A stretch of 40,321 nucleotides of DNA from Yersinia aldovae ATCC 35236 (GTDB lineage: Bacteria > Pseudomonadota > Gammaproteobacteria > Enterobacterales > Enterobacteriaceae): the NCBI RefSeq assembly GCF_000173735.1, contig NZ_ACCB01000038.1, positions 1 through 40,321 on the forward strand. The letters are read 5' to 3'. Shown here piece by piece: positions 1-11,448 of the stretch; the stretch's first letter is position 1, and the number at the start of each line of letters is the position of its first letter. The translations under genes and the position numbers were made by a program. The notes under the pieces were generated by a model, which searched no databases, was not told where the DNA came from, and worked only from the letters and a program-made list of their open reading frames with translations.

Positions 1-10
1 CATTCGTTTG

Positions 11-81
11 CTGCCTTGCTGCAACTCCAATTACTTTGGCTAATACCCTTCTGGCTTAAAGTTGCAGCGGTGTTAGCCGCT
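11..81. repeat. Junction of two intergenic repeat arms
   Basis: Two motifs seen again at 13364-13597 abut here. Bases 18-49 resemble the right arm (ctgcaactccaatt...taata). Bases 58-81 resemble the left arm (aaagttgcagcg.tgttagc.gct). In the complete copy the left arm opens the element and the right arm closes it, so here one copy ends and another begins. The left-arm segment runs into the stop codon of the LysR gene (80-82). The relationship is seen by eye, not from an alignment. Confidence 0.55.
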
Positions 82-991
82 AATCTCTGAGCCAGTGGCT
101 CCCCTGCAACTTAATCTGCTCACTCGCGTAATCCAGAAAACAGGTAATCCGCGCTGCAAGCTGAGTATTACGATAATACACGGCGTTAATCGGCTGCCAG
201 GTTTCCAGCGTTTGGGAGGCCATCACCTCGACCAAACGGCCCGCCAGTTGATCTTCTCGGGTCATAAAATCGGATAATTCGACGATCCCTTCCCCCTGCA
301 AGGCCAGCAGCCGCAGTGTTTCACCACTGGACGCAGCCAGATTGGGAATGATAGCAGAGCGCCCGGCAGGTAAATGAGGTAATGACCATTGATTGAGAGA
401 TTCCGGCTGAGTAAATCCTAACAAACTGTGATCGGCCAGTTGATCGATGGTAAGAGGAGTGCCGTGGCGATGCAGATAATCAGGGCTGGCGAGGATGCGT
501 ACCCGGCTGGCCCCCAATAAACGGGCATGGATGGTGGAATCACGCAGCGTACCGATACGAATCGCAATATCAGTACGTTGTTCCAGCAAATCAATATTCA
601 GATCGTCGGTATTCAACTCAAGAATGATTTGCGGATAGAGCGCGCGAAAACCGCTGATCATCGGCACAATCACATGCTGCATAAAGGGTGCCGCGGCATT
701 CACTCGCAAGCGACCGGCCGGTTTTAGCCGCCGCAGGGCGATTTGCTCTTCAGCATCATCTACCGCGCCAAGAATCTGCCGCGCATGGCTGAGGAACAAC
801 TCGCCCTCTTCAGTCAATTCCAACCGCCGAGTGGTACGGCGCAGCAAGGTGGTCGCCAGCTTCTGTTCCAGCCGACTCAATGCACGGCTGATACCCGATG
901 TGGTCTGGCTGCGCTGCTCCGCCGCCGCCGTTATAGAGCCGCAGTCAACTACCGAGGTAAACGCCTGCAACTCCTCTAAGGTGACCTTCAT
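80..991 (-). CDS. LysR-family transcriptional regulator
   Basis: A 303-aa LysR-type regulator. Residues 1-60 form the winged helix-turn-helix (LEELQAF, then SGISRALSRLEQKL and LLRRTTRRLELTEEG). Residues about 88-295 form the periplasmic-binding-protein-like effector domain (GRLRVNAAAPF at its start). The pattern fits the CrgA/DmlR-like branch, but I cannot name a target. The ATG at 989-991 has AGGG eight bases upstream. The gene starts 20 bases after the parE stop on the same strand, so it may be co-transcribed with parE. No divergent partner gene, the usual LysR target, is visible in the window. Its stop codon lies in an intergenic repeat arm. Confidence 0.88.
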   Translation of the reverse strand: MKVTLEELQAFTSVVDCGSITAAAEQRSQTTSGISRALSRLEQKLATTLLRRTTRRLELTEEGELFLSHARQILGAVDDAEEQIALRRLKPAGRLRVNAAAPFMQHVIVPMISGFRALYPQIILELNTDDLNIDLLEQRTDIAIRIGTLRDSTIHARLLGASRVRILASPDYLHRHGTPLTIDQLADHSLLGFTQPESLNQWSLPHLPAGRSAIIPNLAASSGETLRLLALQGEGIVELSDFMTREDQLAGRLVEVMASQTLETWQPINAVYYRNTQLAARITCFLDYASEQIKLQGSHWLRD

Positions 992-1011
992 GGATTTTGC
1001 CCTGTCATCAA

Positions 1012-2913
<1,902 letters not shown>

Positions 2914-2967
2914 TTAATATTCGGCTAATGGTTGGAAGGCTGGCGGTGGCGCTTACACCGCCTGATA

Positions 2968-3549
2968 TCAGGTGGTCGCTAGCCCTAAAAAAGTTACAAT
3001 CGGTGAGAAATAGTGATCAAAGCCAACAAAGGCATGATTTCCACCGGATTCTACCGTTTGCCGGCAAGGGGTGTAATAGGCCACCGCTTGACGGTAATCG
3101 AGGATTTCATCCCCGGTTTGCTGCAATAACCAGAGTAAATCCGGTGATTCCAACTTTTCAATTTGCATGACTTTCAGGTCATAGATGTGTCGTGACTCTA
3201 ACACATATTGTTGCCCGGTGTAGGGGTTCTGATTTTCTCCCAGGTAATCACCGAGCAGCTCAAATGGCCGGACTGCCGGGTTAACCACCACTGCGGGAAT
3301 ACTGAAGCGCTGGGAAAGCCAGGTTGCAAAATAGCCGCCAAGGGAAGAGCCAACAATACCCATGGATTGCCCAGCTTTATCCATTACGATACTTTCCAGC
3401 ATTTCTGCGGCTTCCGCCGGATAAGGCGGCAATTGAGGTATCAGCATCTCAATATGAGGGTGATGTTGCTGCAACCAGCTTTTGAATGTCGTTGCTTTAA
3501 CCGAGCCGGGAGAGCCATTAAAGCCGTGAATGTATAAAAGAGTACTCAT
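2968..3549 (-). CDS. yqiA: YqiA alpha/beta-hydrolase esterase
   Basis: A 193-aa alpha/beta-hydrolase of the UPF0227/YqiA family, the same length as in E. coli, where it has esterase activity on short acyl esters. Seen: an N-terminal [13 protein letters not shown] oxyanion-type loop, the nucleophile elbow GSSLGG in the first half, and a late GGNHAFVGF that supplies the catalytic histidine. The start is ATG at 3547-3549; the in-frame TTG one codon earlier is less likely. The ATG overlaps the cpdA stop as ATGA, so translation is probably coupled to cpdA. The physiological substrate is unknown. Confidence 0.94.
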   Translation of the reverse strand: MSTLLYIHGFNGSPGSVKATTFKSWLQQHHPHIEMLIPQLPPYPAEAAEMLESIVMDKAGQSMGIVGSSLGGYFATWLSQRFSIPAVVVNPAVRPFELLGDYLGENQNPYTGQQYVLESRHIYDLKVMQIEKLESPDLLWLLQQTGDEILDYRQAVAYYTPCRQTVESGGNHAFVGFDHYFSPIVTFLGLATT

Positions 3550-4376
3550 CAATAACCATCCGAGTCCATGTCCGGGCAGAATTCATCACTGGCTAATCGA
3601 CGAACGTCAGTTTCAAGCGTTCCATCAGACAGTAAATCGAGGTAGCGCCATCCCGGTGCCACAGTATCAAGCGTAAAATTAGTGCAATGCGGTTTAAACT
3701 GCACACACGTAGAAGGGCTGGCCAGCAAGCGCTTGCCATACCAGTCCAGATCCAGGTCCTGATGAATATGACCACACAGTAAGGTGGTTACCCGTGGATA
3801 ACGCGTCAGAACCGCCGCCAGTACATGGGCATTGCGCAAACTATGCTGATCCAGCCAGGTACAGCCTGACGGCATCGGGTGATGGTGTAGCAATATCAGC
3901 GTATAACGCTCTGGGTGCGCGACTAAGCAACGCTCCATCCATTCCAGTTGATAATCGCTCAATTCACCATAGGGAACGCCGAATACCTGGCTGTCCAATA
4001 ACAGAATCTGCCAGTTTTCCCCTACCAGAACCTGCTTTGATGGCGCAATACCGGCATCGGCTAAGGCATCGACCATCGCGGGCTGAAAATCGTGATTACC
4101 CGGTAGCCAAACACAAGGTGCTGACAGGCGAGCAATGCCCTTGGCAAAATTCTGATAGGCTGCAACAGAATGATCCTGCGCCAAATCGCCAGTGGCAACG
4201 ATAAGATCAAAGGGATGCTGCTCAGCGATAATCGCTTCCAGCACAGCGCGATAACTGCGGGAAGTATTCACACCCAGCAAGGTTTCATGTTCCCCCGCAA
4301 AGAGATGAGTATCTGTTATTTGTAAAATTCTGACCTTGGCCCCACTCGCCATAGGCAGTTTAAACAGGCTTTCCAA
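3549..4376 (-). CDS. cpdA: 3',5'-cyclic-AMP phosphodiesterase CpdA
   Basis: CpdA hydrolyses cAMP to AMP and so lowers CRP signalling. The calcineurin-like metallophosphoesterase motifs appear in order: ITDTHLF (D22, H24), [28 protein letters not shown] and [10 protein letters not shown]. The frame is open much further upstream, but a TTG at 4374-4376 preceded by AAGGA at six bases gives exactly 275 aa, the E. coli length, beginning (M)ESLFKLP as in E. coli. A longer start would also overlap yqiB. It lies 65 bases after yqiB and overlaps yqiA by ATGA. The TTG start suggests low expression. Confidence 0.95.
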   Translation of the reverse strand: MESLFKLPMASGAKVRILQITDTHLFAGEHETLLGVNTSRSYRAVLEAIIAEQHPFDLIVATGDLAQDHSVAAYQNFAKGIARLSAPCVWLPGNHDFQPAMVDALADAGIAPSKQVLVGENWQILLLDSQVFGVPYGELSDYQLEWMERCLVAHPERYTLILLHHHPMPSGCTWLDQHSLRNAHVLAAVLTRYPRVTTLLCGHIHQDLDLDWYGKRLLASPSTCVQFKPHCTNFTLDTVAPGWRYLDLLSDGTLETDVRRLASDEFCPDMDSDGY

Positions 4377-4441
4377 ATGGTGTCCTTGTTTTTGCCACTT
4401 CACCAACCAGATAGGTTCTACCAGTGAAACTATAAGTCTGT

Positions 4442-4867
4442 CTAACAAACTGGAACTGCCACCGCGCCATGTGCCATGCAATAGCGCAACCAGTCAGCAA
4501 GAAACTGGTTAATTTGATGCTTTTCGTCCCGCTGATGCAACTTTTTATTCGGATAATCATAACTCGCTTTGAAGCGAGAGATCTGCTGACTGGCACACAC
4601 TTCCGCGACCTTGGCATCATGATAAAGGCGCACGACCATCGATGGTAGGCTCCAGTGACTCACAGCAGGCTCAGTCTGCACAATGTCTACCACCGAAGTG
4701 TAACGGGTCGATTCGATAATTGTCAGCCGATAACTTACGCCTTTAACCTGATAAGCCACACTTTCACCCACTTCATCGATGCGGGGTATTAAACGACGCA
4801 ATTGTGCGAAGTTAGTTTCGCTGATACGCATCATTTCAGGGAAATCAGGTGTATAGCGCTTACTCAT
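4442..4867 (-). CDS. yqiB: DUF1249 family protein YqiB
   Basis: A 141-aa conserved protein (140 in E. coli) of the DUF1249 family, of unknown function. It is soluble, rich in charged and aromatic residues, with no signal peptide or membrane segment. It begins [20 protein letters not shown] and ends with an H-rich stretch ([20 protein letters not shown]). It lies 18 bases downstream of nudF in the parE-side operon. The fixed position next to nudF and cpdA suggests a link with nucleotide or cAMP metabolism, but that rests only on neighbourhood. Confidence 0.93.
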   Translation of the reverse strand: MSKRYTPDFPEMMRISETNFAQLRRLIPRIDEVGESVAYQVKGVSYRLTIIESTRYTSVVDIVQTEPAVSHWSLPSMVVRLYHDAKVAEVCASQQISRFKASYDYPNKKLHQRDEKHQINQFLADWLRYCMAHGAVAVPVC

Positions 4868-4885
4868 ACTGTTTCTCGCTTCTCT

Positions 4886-5518
4886 TTATGATTGCCATTC
4901 CGCTCTCAGCGATTGATGGTGCAACGCCAGCCATTGCAATGCAATGATTGAAGCTGCGTTATCAATTGCACCTTCTTCAACCCAACGATAAGCCTGCTCG
5001 CGGCTCACCACATGCACCCGAATGTCCTCGTTTTCCTCTGCCAGTCCATGAATACCGGCCGCGGTAGAGGCACCAACTTCACCCACCATAATCGACAAAC
5101 GCTCACTGGTTCCGCCTGGGCTTGCCAAATAGCTAAGCACCGGCTTACAACGGCCAATGTGAATCCCGGCCTCTTCTTCTGCTTCGCGACGAACCACCTC
5201 TTCTACGGTTTCGCCTTGCTCAATCATTCCCGCGACCATTTCTAATAACCAGGGTGACGCACTGCTGTCAATGGCGGCAATCCGCAGTTGTTCAACCAAC
5301 ACCACTTCATCACGCTGCGGGTCATAAGGTAATAACACCGCAGCGTGGCCGCGTTCAAAAATCTCGCGCGTGACCTCACCACTCATTTCGCCATTAAACA
5401 GCCGGTGACGAAAACGATATAAATTCAGCGAAAAAAAGCCCTTATACAATGACTCTCGTGCAATAATTTCCACATCGTTCTGATTGAAAGTCACCGGTGA
5501 GGGTTGTAGTGATGACAT
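4886..5518 (-). CDS. nudF: ADP-ribose pyrophosphatase NudF
   Basis: A Nudix hydrolase that cleaves ADP-ribose to AMP and ribose 5-phosphate. The full Nudix box is at residues 97-119: G97, E103, R111-E112, E115-E116, G118. The start chosen is the ATG at 5516-5518 (MSSLQPSP), with GGAGAG seven bases upstream, giving 210 aa against 209 in E. coli. The open frame extends 31 codons further, but those residues are atypical. It is the first gene of the minus-strand operon toward parE and is divergent from tolC across 327 bases. Confidence 0.96.
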   Translation of the reverse strand: MSSLQPSPVTFNQNDVEIIARESLYKGFFSLNLYRFRHRLFNGEMSGEVTREIFERGHAAVLLPYDPQRDEVVLVEQLRIAAIDSSASPWLLEMVAGMIEQGETVEEVVRREAEEEAGIHIGRCKPVLSYLASPGGTSERLSIMVGEVGASTAAGIHGLAEENEDIRVHVVSREQAYRWVEEGAIDNAASIIALQWLALHHQSLRAEWQS

Positions 5519-5727
5519 AGACTTCTCTCCTAACATTAGTATCAAGCCTGAATTGTACTTTTTGATGACAACCGAACGCCACAGGCTACAGGATTTTAAA
5601 ATAGCAGGCATAGAGTTAGCGGATAGAAATGCTTTTGATAAAGATTATTTGACAAAGATGGCCGATACCGATTAGTTGTCTCAATACTCATTTAGCTTTG
5701 TGTTAGATTTAAGTAAATTAAGGCAGG

Positions 5728-5747
5728 ATGGCACAATCAGCCACCTT
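5728..5747 (+). promoter_or_regulatory. Possible marbox (MarA/SoxS/Rob site) upstream of tolC
   Basis: The nudF-tolC intergenic region (5519-5845) holds a 20-base match to the marbox consensus AYnGCACnnWnnRYYAAAY. ATGGCAC and the GCC half agree, and two A positions in the right part differ. It is 100 bases upstream of tolC, and E. coli tolC has a marbox. The rest of the region is AT-rich promoter sequence with no gene or clear -10/-35 pair. This is pattern matching only. Confidence 0.4.
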
Positions 5748-5845
5748 ATCCCATTGGCAGACTCTGATAGAATCGGCAACAATTCGTCTATCGACAGCTA
5801 CCATAGTAATATTGCCGCACAACTGCTGCACAACAAGGACTGCAA

Positions 5846-7330
5846 ATGAAGAAACTGCTCCCCCTTCTTATCGGGCTGAGTCTGGCTGGTTTCAGTACCA
5901 TGAGCCAGGCAGAGAACTTGCTGCAAGTTTATAAGCAAGCCAGGGATAGTAACCCGGACTTACGCAAATCGGCTGCTGATCGCGATGCTGCATATGAAAA
6001 AATTAATCAAGCACGCAGCCCGCTGCTACCACAACTTGGTTTAGGCGCAGGTTATACCTATACCAATGGTTTCCGCGATGCGTCTAATAGCCCGGATAGC
6101 AATGCTACCTCTGGCTCGTTGCAACTGACCCAGACCATTTTTGATATGTCTAAATGGCGTGTCCTGACCTTACAGGAAAAAACCGCGGGTATTCAGGATG
6201 TGGTATTCCAGACCAGCGAACAAACGCTGATTCTGAACACCGCCACGGCCTATTTTAACGTGTTAAAAGCGATTGATACGTTGTCTTACACCGAAGCCCA
6301 GAAACAGTCGGTATACCGCCAGTTGGATCAAACCACTCAACGCTTCAATGTGGGCTTGGTTGCTATCACTGATGTGCAAAATGCCCGCGCCAGCTACGAC
6401 ACCGTGCTGGCCGACGAAGTCACTGCGCGTAATAATCTGGATAATGCGCTGGAGAATCTGCGTCAGGTGACGGGTGTTTACTACCCTGAATTGGCATCAT
6501 TGAGCGTCGATCGTTTAAAGACTAAACGCCCAGAGGCTGTCAATAACCTGCTGAAAGAAGCTGAAAAACGTAACCTTTCTTTACTTTCTGCCCGTTTGAG
6601 CCAAGATTTGGCTCGTGAGCAAATAAGATCAGCTGAAACCGGTTATATGCCAACCATCGATTTGACGGCAGGATCTTCCGTTACCAATACCCGTTACAGC
6701 GGTGGAACACCGAGTAGTCAGCAAGTTAACAATGATTCAGGCCAAAACCAGGTTAGCCTGAAATTGAGCTTGCCGCTGTACAGCGGGGGTGCCACCAATT
6801 CTGCGGTGAAACAAGCGCAGTACAACTTTGTGGGTGCCAGCGAACAACTGGAAAGCGCGCATCGTGGCATGGTGCAAACCGTGCGCTCTTCGTTCAATAA
6901 CATCTCAGCATCTATCAGTAGCATCAATGCTTATAAGCAAGTGGTTGTTTCTGCACAAAGTTCATTGGATGCAATGGAAGCTGGCTATCAAGTTGGTACG
7001 CGTACCATTCTTGATGTTTTGAACGCGACCACCACCTTATACAACGCGAAACAGCAGTTGGCCAATGCCCGTTATGACTATTTAATCAATCAGTTAAATA
7101 TTCAATATGCGTTGGGTACGCTGAACATGAACGATTTGACGTCACTGAATCAGGTCTTGGATAAACCCATCCCAACCTCAGCGGCCAGTCTGGCACCGGA
7201 TAACGCCAACCAGAATGCTTACGCCGATGGCGACAGCACTCAGGCCGCAGCGCCAACAGCAACGCCGGTAAGCCAAACGCAAACAACACCTGCTACCCCA
7301 GCACGTAATGGCAACCCATTCCGTAACTGA
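5846..7330 (+). CDS. tolC: Outer-membrane efflux channel TolC
   Basis: TolC is the trimeric outer-membrane channel-tunnel that completes AcrAB-type efflux pumps and type I secretion systems. The 494-aa length matches E. coli (493). A Sec signal peptide (residues 1-22, MKKLLPLL...MSQA|ENL) precedes two internally repeated coiled-coil/beta units. Hallmarks are YKQARDSNPDLRKS, the conserved tunnel helix near TAYFNVLKAIDTL, and VGTRTILDVLNATTTLYNAK. The last ~45 residues are the usual variable tail (A/T/P/Q-rich). AAGGA lies seven bases before the ATG. A terminator follows, so ygiB and ygiC are at most partly co-transcribed. Confidence 0.98.
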   Translation: MKKLLPLLIGLSLAGFSTMSQAENLLQVYKQARDSNPDLRKSAADRDAAYEKINQARSPLLPQLGLGAGYTYTNGFRDASNSPDSNATSGSLQLTQTIFDMSKWRVLTLQEKTAGIQDVVFQTSEQTLILNTATAYFNVLKAIDTLSYTEAQKQSVYRQLDQTTQRFNVGLVAITDVQNARASYDTVLADEVTARNNLDNALENLRQVTGVYYPELASLSVDRLKTKRPEAVNNLLKEAEKRNLSLLSARLSQDLAREQIRSAETGYMPTIDLTAGSSVTNTRYSGGTPSSQQVNNDSGQNQVSLKLSLPLYSGGATNSAVKQAQYNFVGASEQLESAHRGMVQTVRSSFNNISASISSINAYKQVVVSAQSSLDAMEAGYQVGTRTILDVLNATTTLYNAKQQLANARYDYLINQLNIQYALGTLNMNDLTSLNQVLDKPIPTSAASLAPDNANQNAYADGDSTQAAAPTATPVSQTQTTPATPARNGNPFRN

Positions 7331-7349
7331 TTTTAAGCAGCGCTAACTC

Positions 7350-7386
7350 ACCGGGTACAGCGGCAAGCGTACCCGGTTTGTTTTTC
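7350..7386 (+). terminator. Rho-independent terminator after tolC
   Basis: A perfect 9-bp stem (ACCGGGTAC at 7350-7358 with GTACCCGGT at 7369-7377), a 10-base loop, then TTGTTTTT. It starts 19 bases after the tolC stop. Confidence 0.85.
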
Positions 7387-7577
7387 AGTTCCCTCCAATC
7401 TCTTCACCGCCAAGCATTTTTCGTCAATGAAAAAAGTGAGCCTGCTGGCAGCATTTCGTATAGCTTTGTAAAGTCTGCCGCTTGCTAGCCCCTACGCTTT
7501 AATTTTATACATATTTCCCCTATTCTAGAGCGAACTTACTGGGAATGGGCATCAAATGCCCGGAAATGAGACAATAA

Positions 7578-8267
7578 ATGATGAAACGGACTAAAAACAT
7601 CAATCAAGAGACTTTCCGTAAATCCTGGCGCAATTACCGCCTTGCGCCCGTAGCTTTGGCTGTCAGTGCTGTATTTATGCTGGCTGGCTGCGAAAAAACC
7701 GATGAAACCGTCTCTTTGTATCAAAATGCCGATGATTGCTCACAAGCGAATCCATCAAAGAGTTCGGAATGTACCACCGCTTATAATACTGCGTTGCAAG
7801 AAGCGGCTAAAACAGCGCCAAAATACGCAACGCGTGAAGATTGTGTGGCTGAATTTGGTGAGTCCCAGTGTACTCAAGCCCCTGCTCAGGCAGGTATGGT
7901 GCCAACGTCATCATCTTCTGAAACCACAGCCGCAGCACCGCAGCAAAGCGGCAGCATGTGGATGCCATTGATGGCCGGTTACATGATGGGCCGCATGATG
8001 GGTGGCGGTGCAAGTCAACCACTGTTTACCTCAAAAGCCCCTAATAGCCCGGCTAACGGCAAATTTGTCGATTCGACCGGTAAAAACTTTGGCTCCGCCA
8101 CCACAGGCCGCACCATGACCGTGCCAAGAACCGCTATGGCACCGAAACCCGCGGTAACCAATACCATCACCCGTGGCGGTTTTGGTGAATCGGTTGCTAA
8201 GCAGTCTACGATGCAGCGTAGTGCCGCTACCTCATCCAAAACCAGTACGCGCAGCATGGGTGGCTAA
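7578..8267 (+). CDS. ygiB: YgiB lipoprotein-like protein (UPF0441)
   Basis: A 229-aa protein of the YgiB family (223 aa in E. coli), function unknown. The N-terminus has a basic region then a hydrophobic segment ending in the lipobox LAGC (residues about 35-38), so it is probably a lipoprotein. The conserved block [13 protein letters not shown] and two further Cys-containing segments follow. A Met/Gly-rich patch ([17 protein letters not shown]) and a Ser/Thr-rich C-terminus ending SMGG are family features. A second ATG directly follows the first; the E. coli protein begins at the equivalent of the second. The ygiC start is eight bases downstream, so the two are coupled. E. coli has the same tolC-ygiB-ygiC order. 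Confidence 0.93.
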   Translation: MMKRTKNINQETFRKSWRNYRLAPVALAVSAVFMLAGCEKTDETVSLYQNADDCSQANPSKSSECTTAYNTALQEAAKTAPKYATREDCVAEFGESQCTQAPAQAGMVPTSSSSETTAAAPQQSGSMWMPLMAGYMMGRMMGGGASQPLFTSKAPNSPANGKFVDSTGKNFGSATTGRTMTVPRTAMAPKPAVTNTITRGGFGESVAKQSTMQRSAATSSKTSTRSMGG

Positions 8268-8275
8268 GGTCTTTA

Positions 8276-9436
8276 ATGAAACGTTTAGCAATTAGCGAAC
8301 GCCCGGATTGGCGTGAAAAAGCCACCGAATTTGGTTTCCGTTTTCACACTATGCATGGCGAGCCGTACTGGTGTGAAGATGCGTATTACGAATTCACACT
8401 GGCACAAATTGAAGAGTTGGAAGAAACCACCGCTGAGTTGCATCAGATGTGTCTGCAAGTGGTTGAGAAAGTAGTGAATAGCGATCAATTGATGGCTAAA
8501 TTCCGCATTCCAAAACATTGCTGGGATTTTGTACGTAGCTCATGGAAAAGCAACCAGCCCTCGCTCTACTCGCGCCTTGATCTAGCCTACGACGGCATAA
8601 ATCCAGCTAAATTGCTGGAAAATAACGCAGATACCCCGACCTCATTGTATGAAGCGGCCTTCTTCCAGTGGCTGTGGTTGGAAGACCAGATCAATGCGGG
8701 CAATTTGAACGCCGAGTCTGATCAGTTCAACAGCATGCAAGAGAAGCTGATTGAGCGTTTTGCTGATTTGCGCGATAACCACGGCTTTAGCTTACTGCAT
8801 CTGGCCTGCTGTCAGGACAGTGAAGAAGATCGCGGCACCGTGCAATATCTGCAAGATTGCGCACTGGAAGCCGGTCTGCCGACTGAATTCATGTTTATGG
8901 AAGAAATTGGCTTAGGGGAAAAGGGGCAATTTACTGATCTGGATAATCAGGTTATCAGTAACTTGTTCAAGCTCTATCCGTGGGAATTTATGTTCCGCGA
9001 AATGTTTTCCACCAAACTGGAAGACGCTGGCGTGCGTTGGCTGGAACCGGCGTGGAAGAGCATTATTTCCAATAAAGCCTTATTGCCCCTGCTGTGGGAG
9101 ATGTTCCCCAATCACCCGAATCTGTTACCTGCTTATTTTGCTGAAGATGATCATCCCAAGATGGATCACTATGTCACCAAGCCGCTGTTCTCGCGGGAAG
9201 GTGCCAATATCCAGATCGTGGAAAACGGCAAAGAAGTCGCGCGCGTTGATGGGCCATACGGCGAAGAAGGCATGATTGTTCAGCAATTCCATCCACTGCC
9301 TAAATTCGGCGATAGCTACACGCTAATTGGTAGCTGGCTGGTGAATGATCAACCATGTGGTATTGGTTTGCGTGAAGACAGAGAATTGATCACTCAAGAT
9401 CTGTCACGTTTTTACCCACATATCATTTTAGGTTAA
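8276..9436 (+). CDS. ygiC: Glutathionylspermidine synthase-like ATP-grasp protein YgiC
   Basis: A 386-aa protein, the same length as E. coli YgiC. It resembles the C-terminal synthetase half of glutathionylspermidine synthase: an ATP-grasp peptide-bond-forming fold. Seen: the N-terminal [18 protein letters not shown], the substrate loop [38 protein letters not shown], and the C-terminal ATP-grasp part [11 protein letters not shown] and [13 protein letters not shown]. It has no amidase domain, so it is probably not a true bifunctional Gsp enzyme, and its substrate is unknown. AAGG lies eight bases upstream of the ATG. It is translationally coupled to ygiB. Confidence 0.94.
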   Translation: MKRLAISERPDWREKATEFGFRFHTMHGEPYWCEDAYYEFTLAQIEELEETTAELHQMCLQVVEKVVNSDQLMAKFRIPKHCWDFVRSSWKSNQPSLYSRLDLAYDGINPAKLLENNADTPTSLYEAAFFQWLWLEDQINAGNLNAESDQFNSMQEKLIERFADLRDNHGFSLLHLACCQDSEEDRGTVQYLQDCALEAGLPTEFMFMEEIGLGEKGQFTDLDNQVISNLFKLYPWEFMFREMFSTKLEDAGVRWLEPAWKSIISNKALLPLLWEMFPNHPNLLPAYFAEDDHPKMDHYVTKPLFSREGANIQIVENGKEVARVDGPYGEEGMIVQQFHPLPKFGDSYTLIGSWLVNDQPCGIGLREDRELITQDLSRFYPHIILG

Positions 9437-9492
9437 GGTTGCGAAAGAATAAGCTGAAAAGCTAACACCTTAAAATTGTTGATAAAGCTAAA

Positions 9493-9566
9493 CCAAGGGG
9501 AAACACTCCGTTGGGGCCGTAGCGGCTTATGCCGCCGAAGCGCCCGTAGGAGTGGTCAACCCTTGG
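9493..9566. repeat. Nested inverted repeat between ygiC and ygiD
   Basis: Concentric arms are visible: CCAAGGG/CCCTTGG (9493-9499/9560-9566), CACTCC/GGAGTG (9504-9509/9549-9554), GGG/CCC (9513-9515/9543-9545) and GCGGC ttat GCCGC (9522-9535). It sits between convergent ygiC and ygiD, so it could terminate both. It has no T-run, and its symmetry suggests a mobile intergenic palindrome. Confidence 0.6.
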
Positions 9567-9597
9567 CTCGCTGATTTTAGTTTTTATAACGTCAATG

Positions 9598-10380
9598 CTA
9601 ACCAAGCTTAACCGACAACATACTAAGCGACCCCATCTCAATCCCATCCGTTGGGATCGAGATCGACTCTTCACCGTCCCAGCACCCCAGTGCGTACAAC
9701 AATGGCAGGAAATGTTCTGGCGACGGATTAGACAATGCGGCTCCTTCATGTTGCATAAAGTTCACCAGCGGATGATTATCGCCCTGATAGCTCAGATTAT
9801 CTCGCACAAACTGATTGAAAGATTCAGCCCACGGATACGGGCTGCTTTCTCCCTGCCATCTCACCATTCGCAAGTTATGTACCACGTTGCCACTGGCGAC
9901 AATCATCACACCCTGCTCACGCAACACCGCCAGCTTACGGCCTAACTCATAGTGATAAGCCGCCGGTTGGGTGCCATCAATACTCAATTGCACCACGGGA
10001 ATATCTGCCTCCGGATACATTTTAATCAATACCCCCCAGCTCCCGTGATCCAGGCCCCACTCACCGGTGTCAGCCAGCACCGCGACAGGTGCCAACAATT
10101 GTTGGATTTGTACCGCCAACGCAGGCGAGCCTGGTGCGGGGTATTCAGTATCAAACAAAGCCTGCGGGAAGCCACCAAAATCGTGAATAGTTCGAGGTTT
10201 ATCCATAGCTGTCACCGCAGTTCCACGGGTGTACCAATGGGCAGAAATCGCCAAAATCGCGTTAGGACGCGGTAAAGTAGCACCTAACGCACGCCAAGCT
10301 TGGGTGTGACTGTTTTCTTCCAGCACATTCATCGGGCTACCGTGGCCAAGAAACAGTGCAGGCATACGAGAGGTTTTCAT
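9598..10380 (-). CDS. ygiD: 4,5-DOPA-type extradiol dioxygenase YgiD
   Basis: A 260-aa member of the LigB/DODA extradiol dioxygenase family. E. coli YgiD cleaves L-DOPA to betalamic-acid precursors in vitro. Metal-ligand histidines are recognisable: H13 in FLGHGSP, H48 in AISAHWYT, the late VASGNVVHNLR, and EHFLPLLYALG. DHGSWGVL is another family signature. AAGGA lies seven bases before the ATG and overlaps one copy of a direct repeat (see 10390-10415). Monocistronic, convergent with ygiC. The in vivo substrate is unknown. Confidence 0.94.
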   Translation of the reverse strand: MKTSRMPALFLGHGSPMNVLEENSHTQAWRALGATLPRPNAILAISAHWYTRGTAVTAMDKPRTIHDFGGFPQALFDTEYPAPGSPALAVQIQQLLAPVAVLADTGEWGLDHGSWGVLIKMYPEADIPVVQLSIDGTQPAAYHYELGRKLAVLREQGVMIVASGNVVHNLRMVRWQGESSPYPWAESFNQFVRDNLSYQGDNHPLVNFMQHEGAALSNPSPEHFLPLLYALGCWDGEESISIPTDGIEMGSLSMLSVKLG

Positions 10381-10389
10381 TGCAAATCC

Positions 10390-10415
10390 TTACTGTTAAG
10401 TCATTTACTGTTAAG
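10390..10415 (-). promoter_or_regulatory. Direct repeat in the ygiD leader, possible operator
   Basis: The 11-mer TTACTGTTAAG occurs at 10390-10400 and again at 10405-10415, 15 bases apart. A related TTAAACAGTA lies in inverted orientation at 10437-10446. The copy nearest the gene overlaps the Shine-Dalgarno sequence. The layout suits a repressor or RNA-binding site, but no regulator is identified. Confidence 0.35.
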
Positions 10416-10548
10416 AAACAGAGCGGTGTTTAAACCTTAAACAGTAGATTACGCGCTTTCTTTTTATGACACAGCCGGATAACAATGATGAAGATATTCA
10501 ATAAATTTGAAGGGGGAAACAACACAGGAGGCAGTACGGAAATTAGAC

Positions 10549-10601
10549 AAAAAAGAAATAACCGGGCCACGGTCTATTCAGGAGAATAGAGGCAACCCGG
10601 T
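10549..10601 (-). terminator. Rho-independent terminator after ribB
   Basis: Outer arms ACCGGG (10561-10566) and CCCGGT (10596-10601) enclose an inner CTATTC/GAATAG stem. On the minus strand the structure is followed by a TTATTTCTTTTTT tract. It lies about 40 bases past the ribB stop. The rest of the ygiD-ribB gap (10381-10643) is non-coding. Confidence 0.75.
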
Positions 10602-10643
10602 GTTTACACCGCGCGATGAACAGATGATATCATCGCTATCAGA

Positions 10644-11306
10644 TTAGCTGACTTTTTGCACCTGAGGCTGGATAGCCTGAATGTAGGCGGCCAGATCATC
10701 AATTGTCACTACCGGCATATCATGCGATTTGGCGAACTCAACGACTTCCGGTGCATGAGCCATGCTGCCGTCGTCATTGGTCAGTTCACACAACACACCT
10801 GCGGGTTTAAAACCGGCCAGTGTGACTAAATCGATAGAGGCTTCGGTGTGACCACGACGAGACAATACGCCACCCGGTTGAGCGCGCAGCGGGAATACAT
10901 GCCCTGGGCGATTAAGGTCAGCAGGTTTCGCGTTATCCGCAATTGCCGCGCGAATAGTCGTTAAACGGTCAGCCGCAGACACACCGGTGGTTACACCTTG
11001 AGCCGCTTCGATAGTCACGGTAAACGCGGTTTGGAACTGACTGGAGTTATTAGTGACCATCATTGGCAAGTCAAGCTGCTGGCGGCGTTCGTCGGTGATA
11101 CACAGGCACACAATCCCACTGCCGTGGCGGATGGTCAGAGCCATTTGCTCAACCGTCATCGTTTGTGCAGCAAAAACCATATCACCTTCGTTTTCACGAC
11201 TTTCGTCATCCAACACCATAACACCGCGACCATCACGCAGAGCGTCGATAGCACGTTCTACACGCTCAACAGGCGTGCCGAAATCTGATAGAAGGGTCTG
11301 ATTCAT
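10644..11306 (-). CDS. ribB: 3,4-dihydroxy-2-butanone-4-phosphate synthase
   Basis: RibB converts ribulose 5-phosphate to 3,4-dihydroxy-2-butanone 4-phosphate plus formate for riboflavin synthesis. The acidic metal loop [10 protein letters not shown] (E38, D42) and RHGSGIVC are present, followed by [19 protein letters not shown] and [11 protein letters not shown]. The start is the ATG of [12 protein letters not shown] (11304-11306), the E. coli start, giving 220 aa (217 in E. coli); an in-frame start five codons earlier is less likely. GAGG lies nine bases upstream. There is no fused RibA domain. A complete FMN riboswitch precedes it, so it is repressed by FMN. Confidence 0.97.
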   Translation of the reverse strand: MNQTLLSDFGTPVERVERAIDALRDGRGVMVLDDESRENEGDMVFAAQTMTVEQMALTIRHGSGIVCLCITDERRQQLDLPMMVTNNSSQFQTAFTVTIEAAQGVTTGVSAADRLTTIRAAIADNAKPADLNRPGHVFPLRAQPGGVLSRRGHTEASIDLVTLAGFKPAGVLCELTNDDGSMAHAPEVVEFAKSHDMPVVTIDDLAAYIQAIQPQVQKVS

Positions 11307-11448
11307 GGTAAAAAACCTCATTAAAATTATGGATTACCAGAATCAGGGCGGTCTTTGAGGAGTAAAAGGCCATTCTTTTATATCAATAAAATAGCCGAAA
11401 TAACGCAGCGAGTTATTTAATACAATAAATAAGCTCGTCAGATACCGT

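Noticed and set aside
4377-4481. N-terminal extension of CpdA by 35 codons
   Set aside because: The extension overlaps yqiB, has no family similarity, and the TTG at 4376 with AAGGA gives the exact family length.
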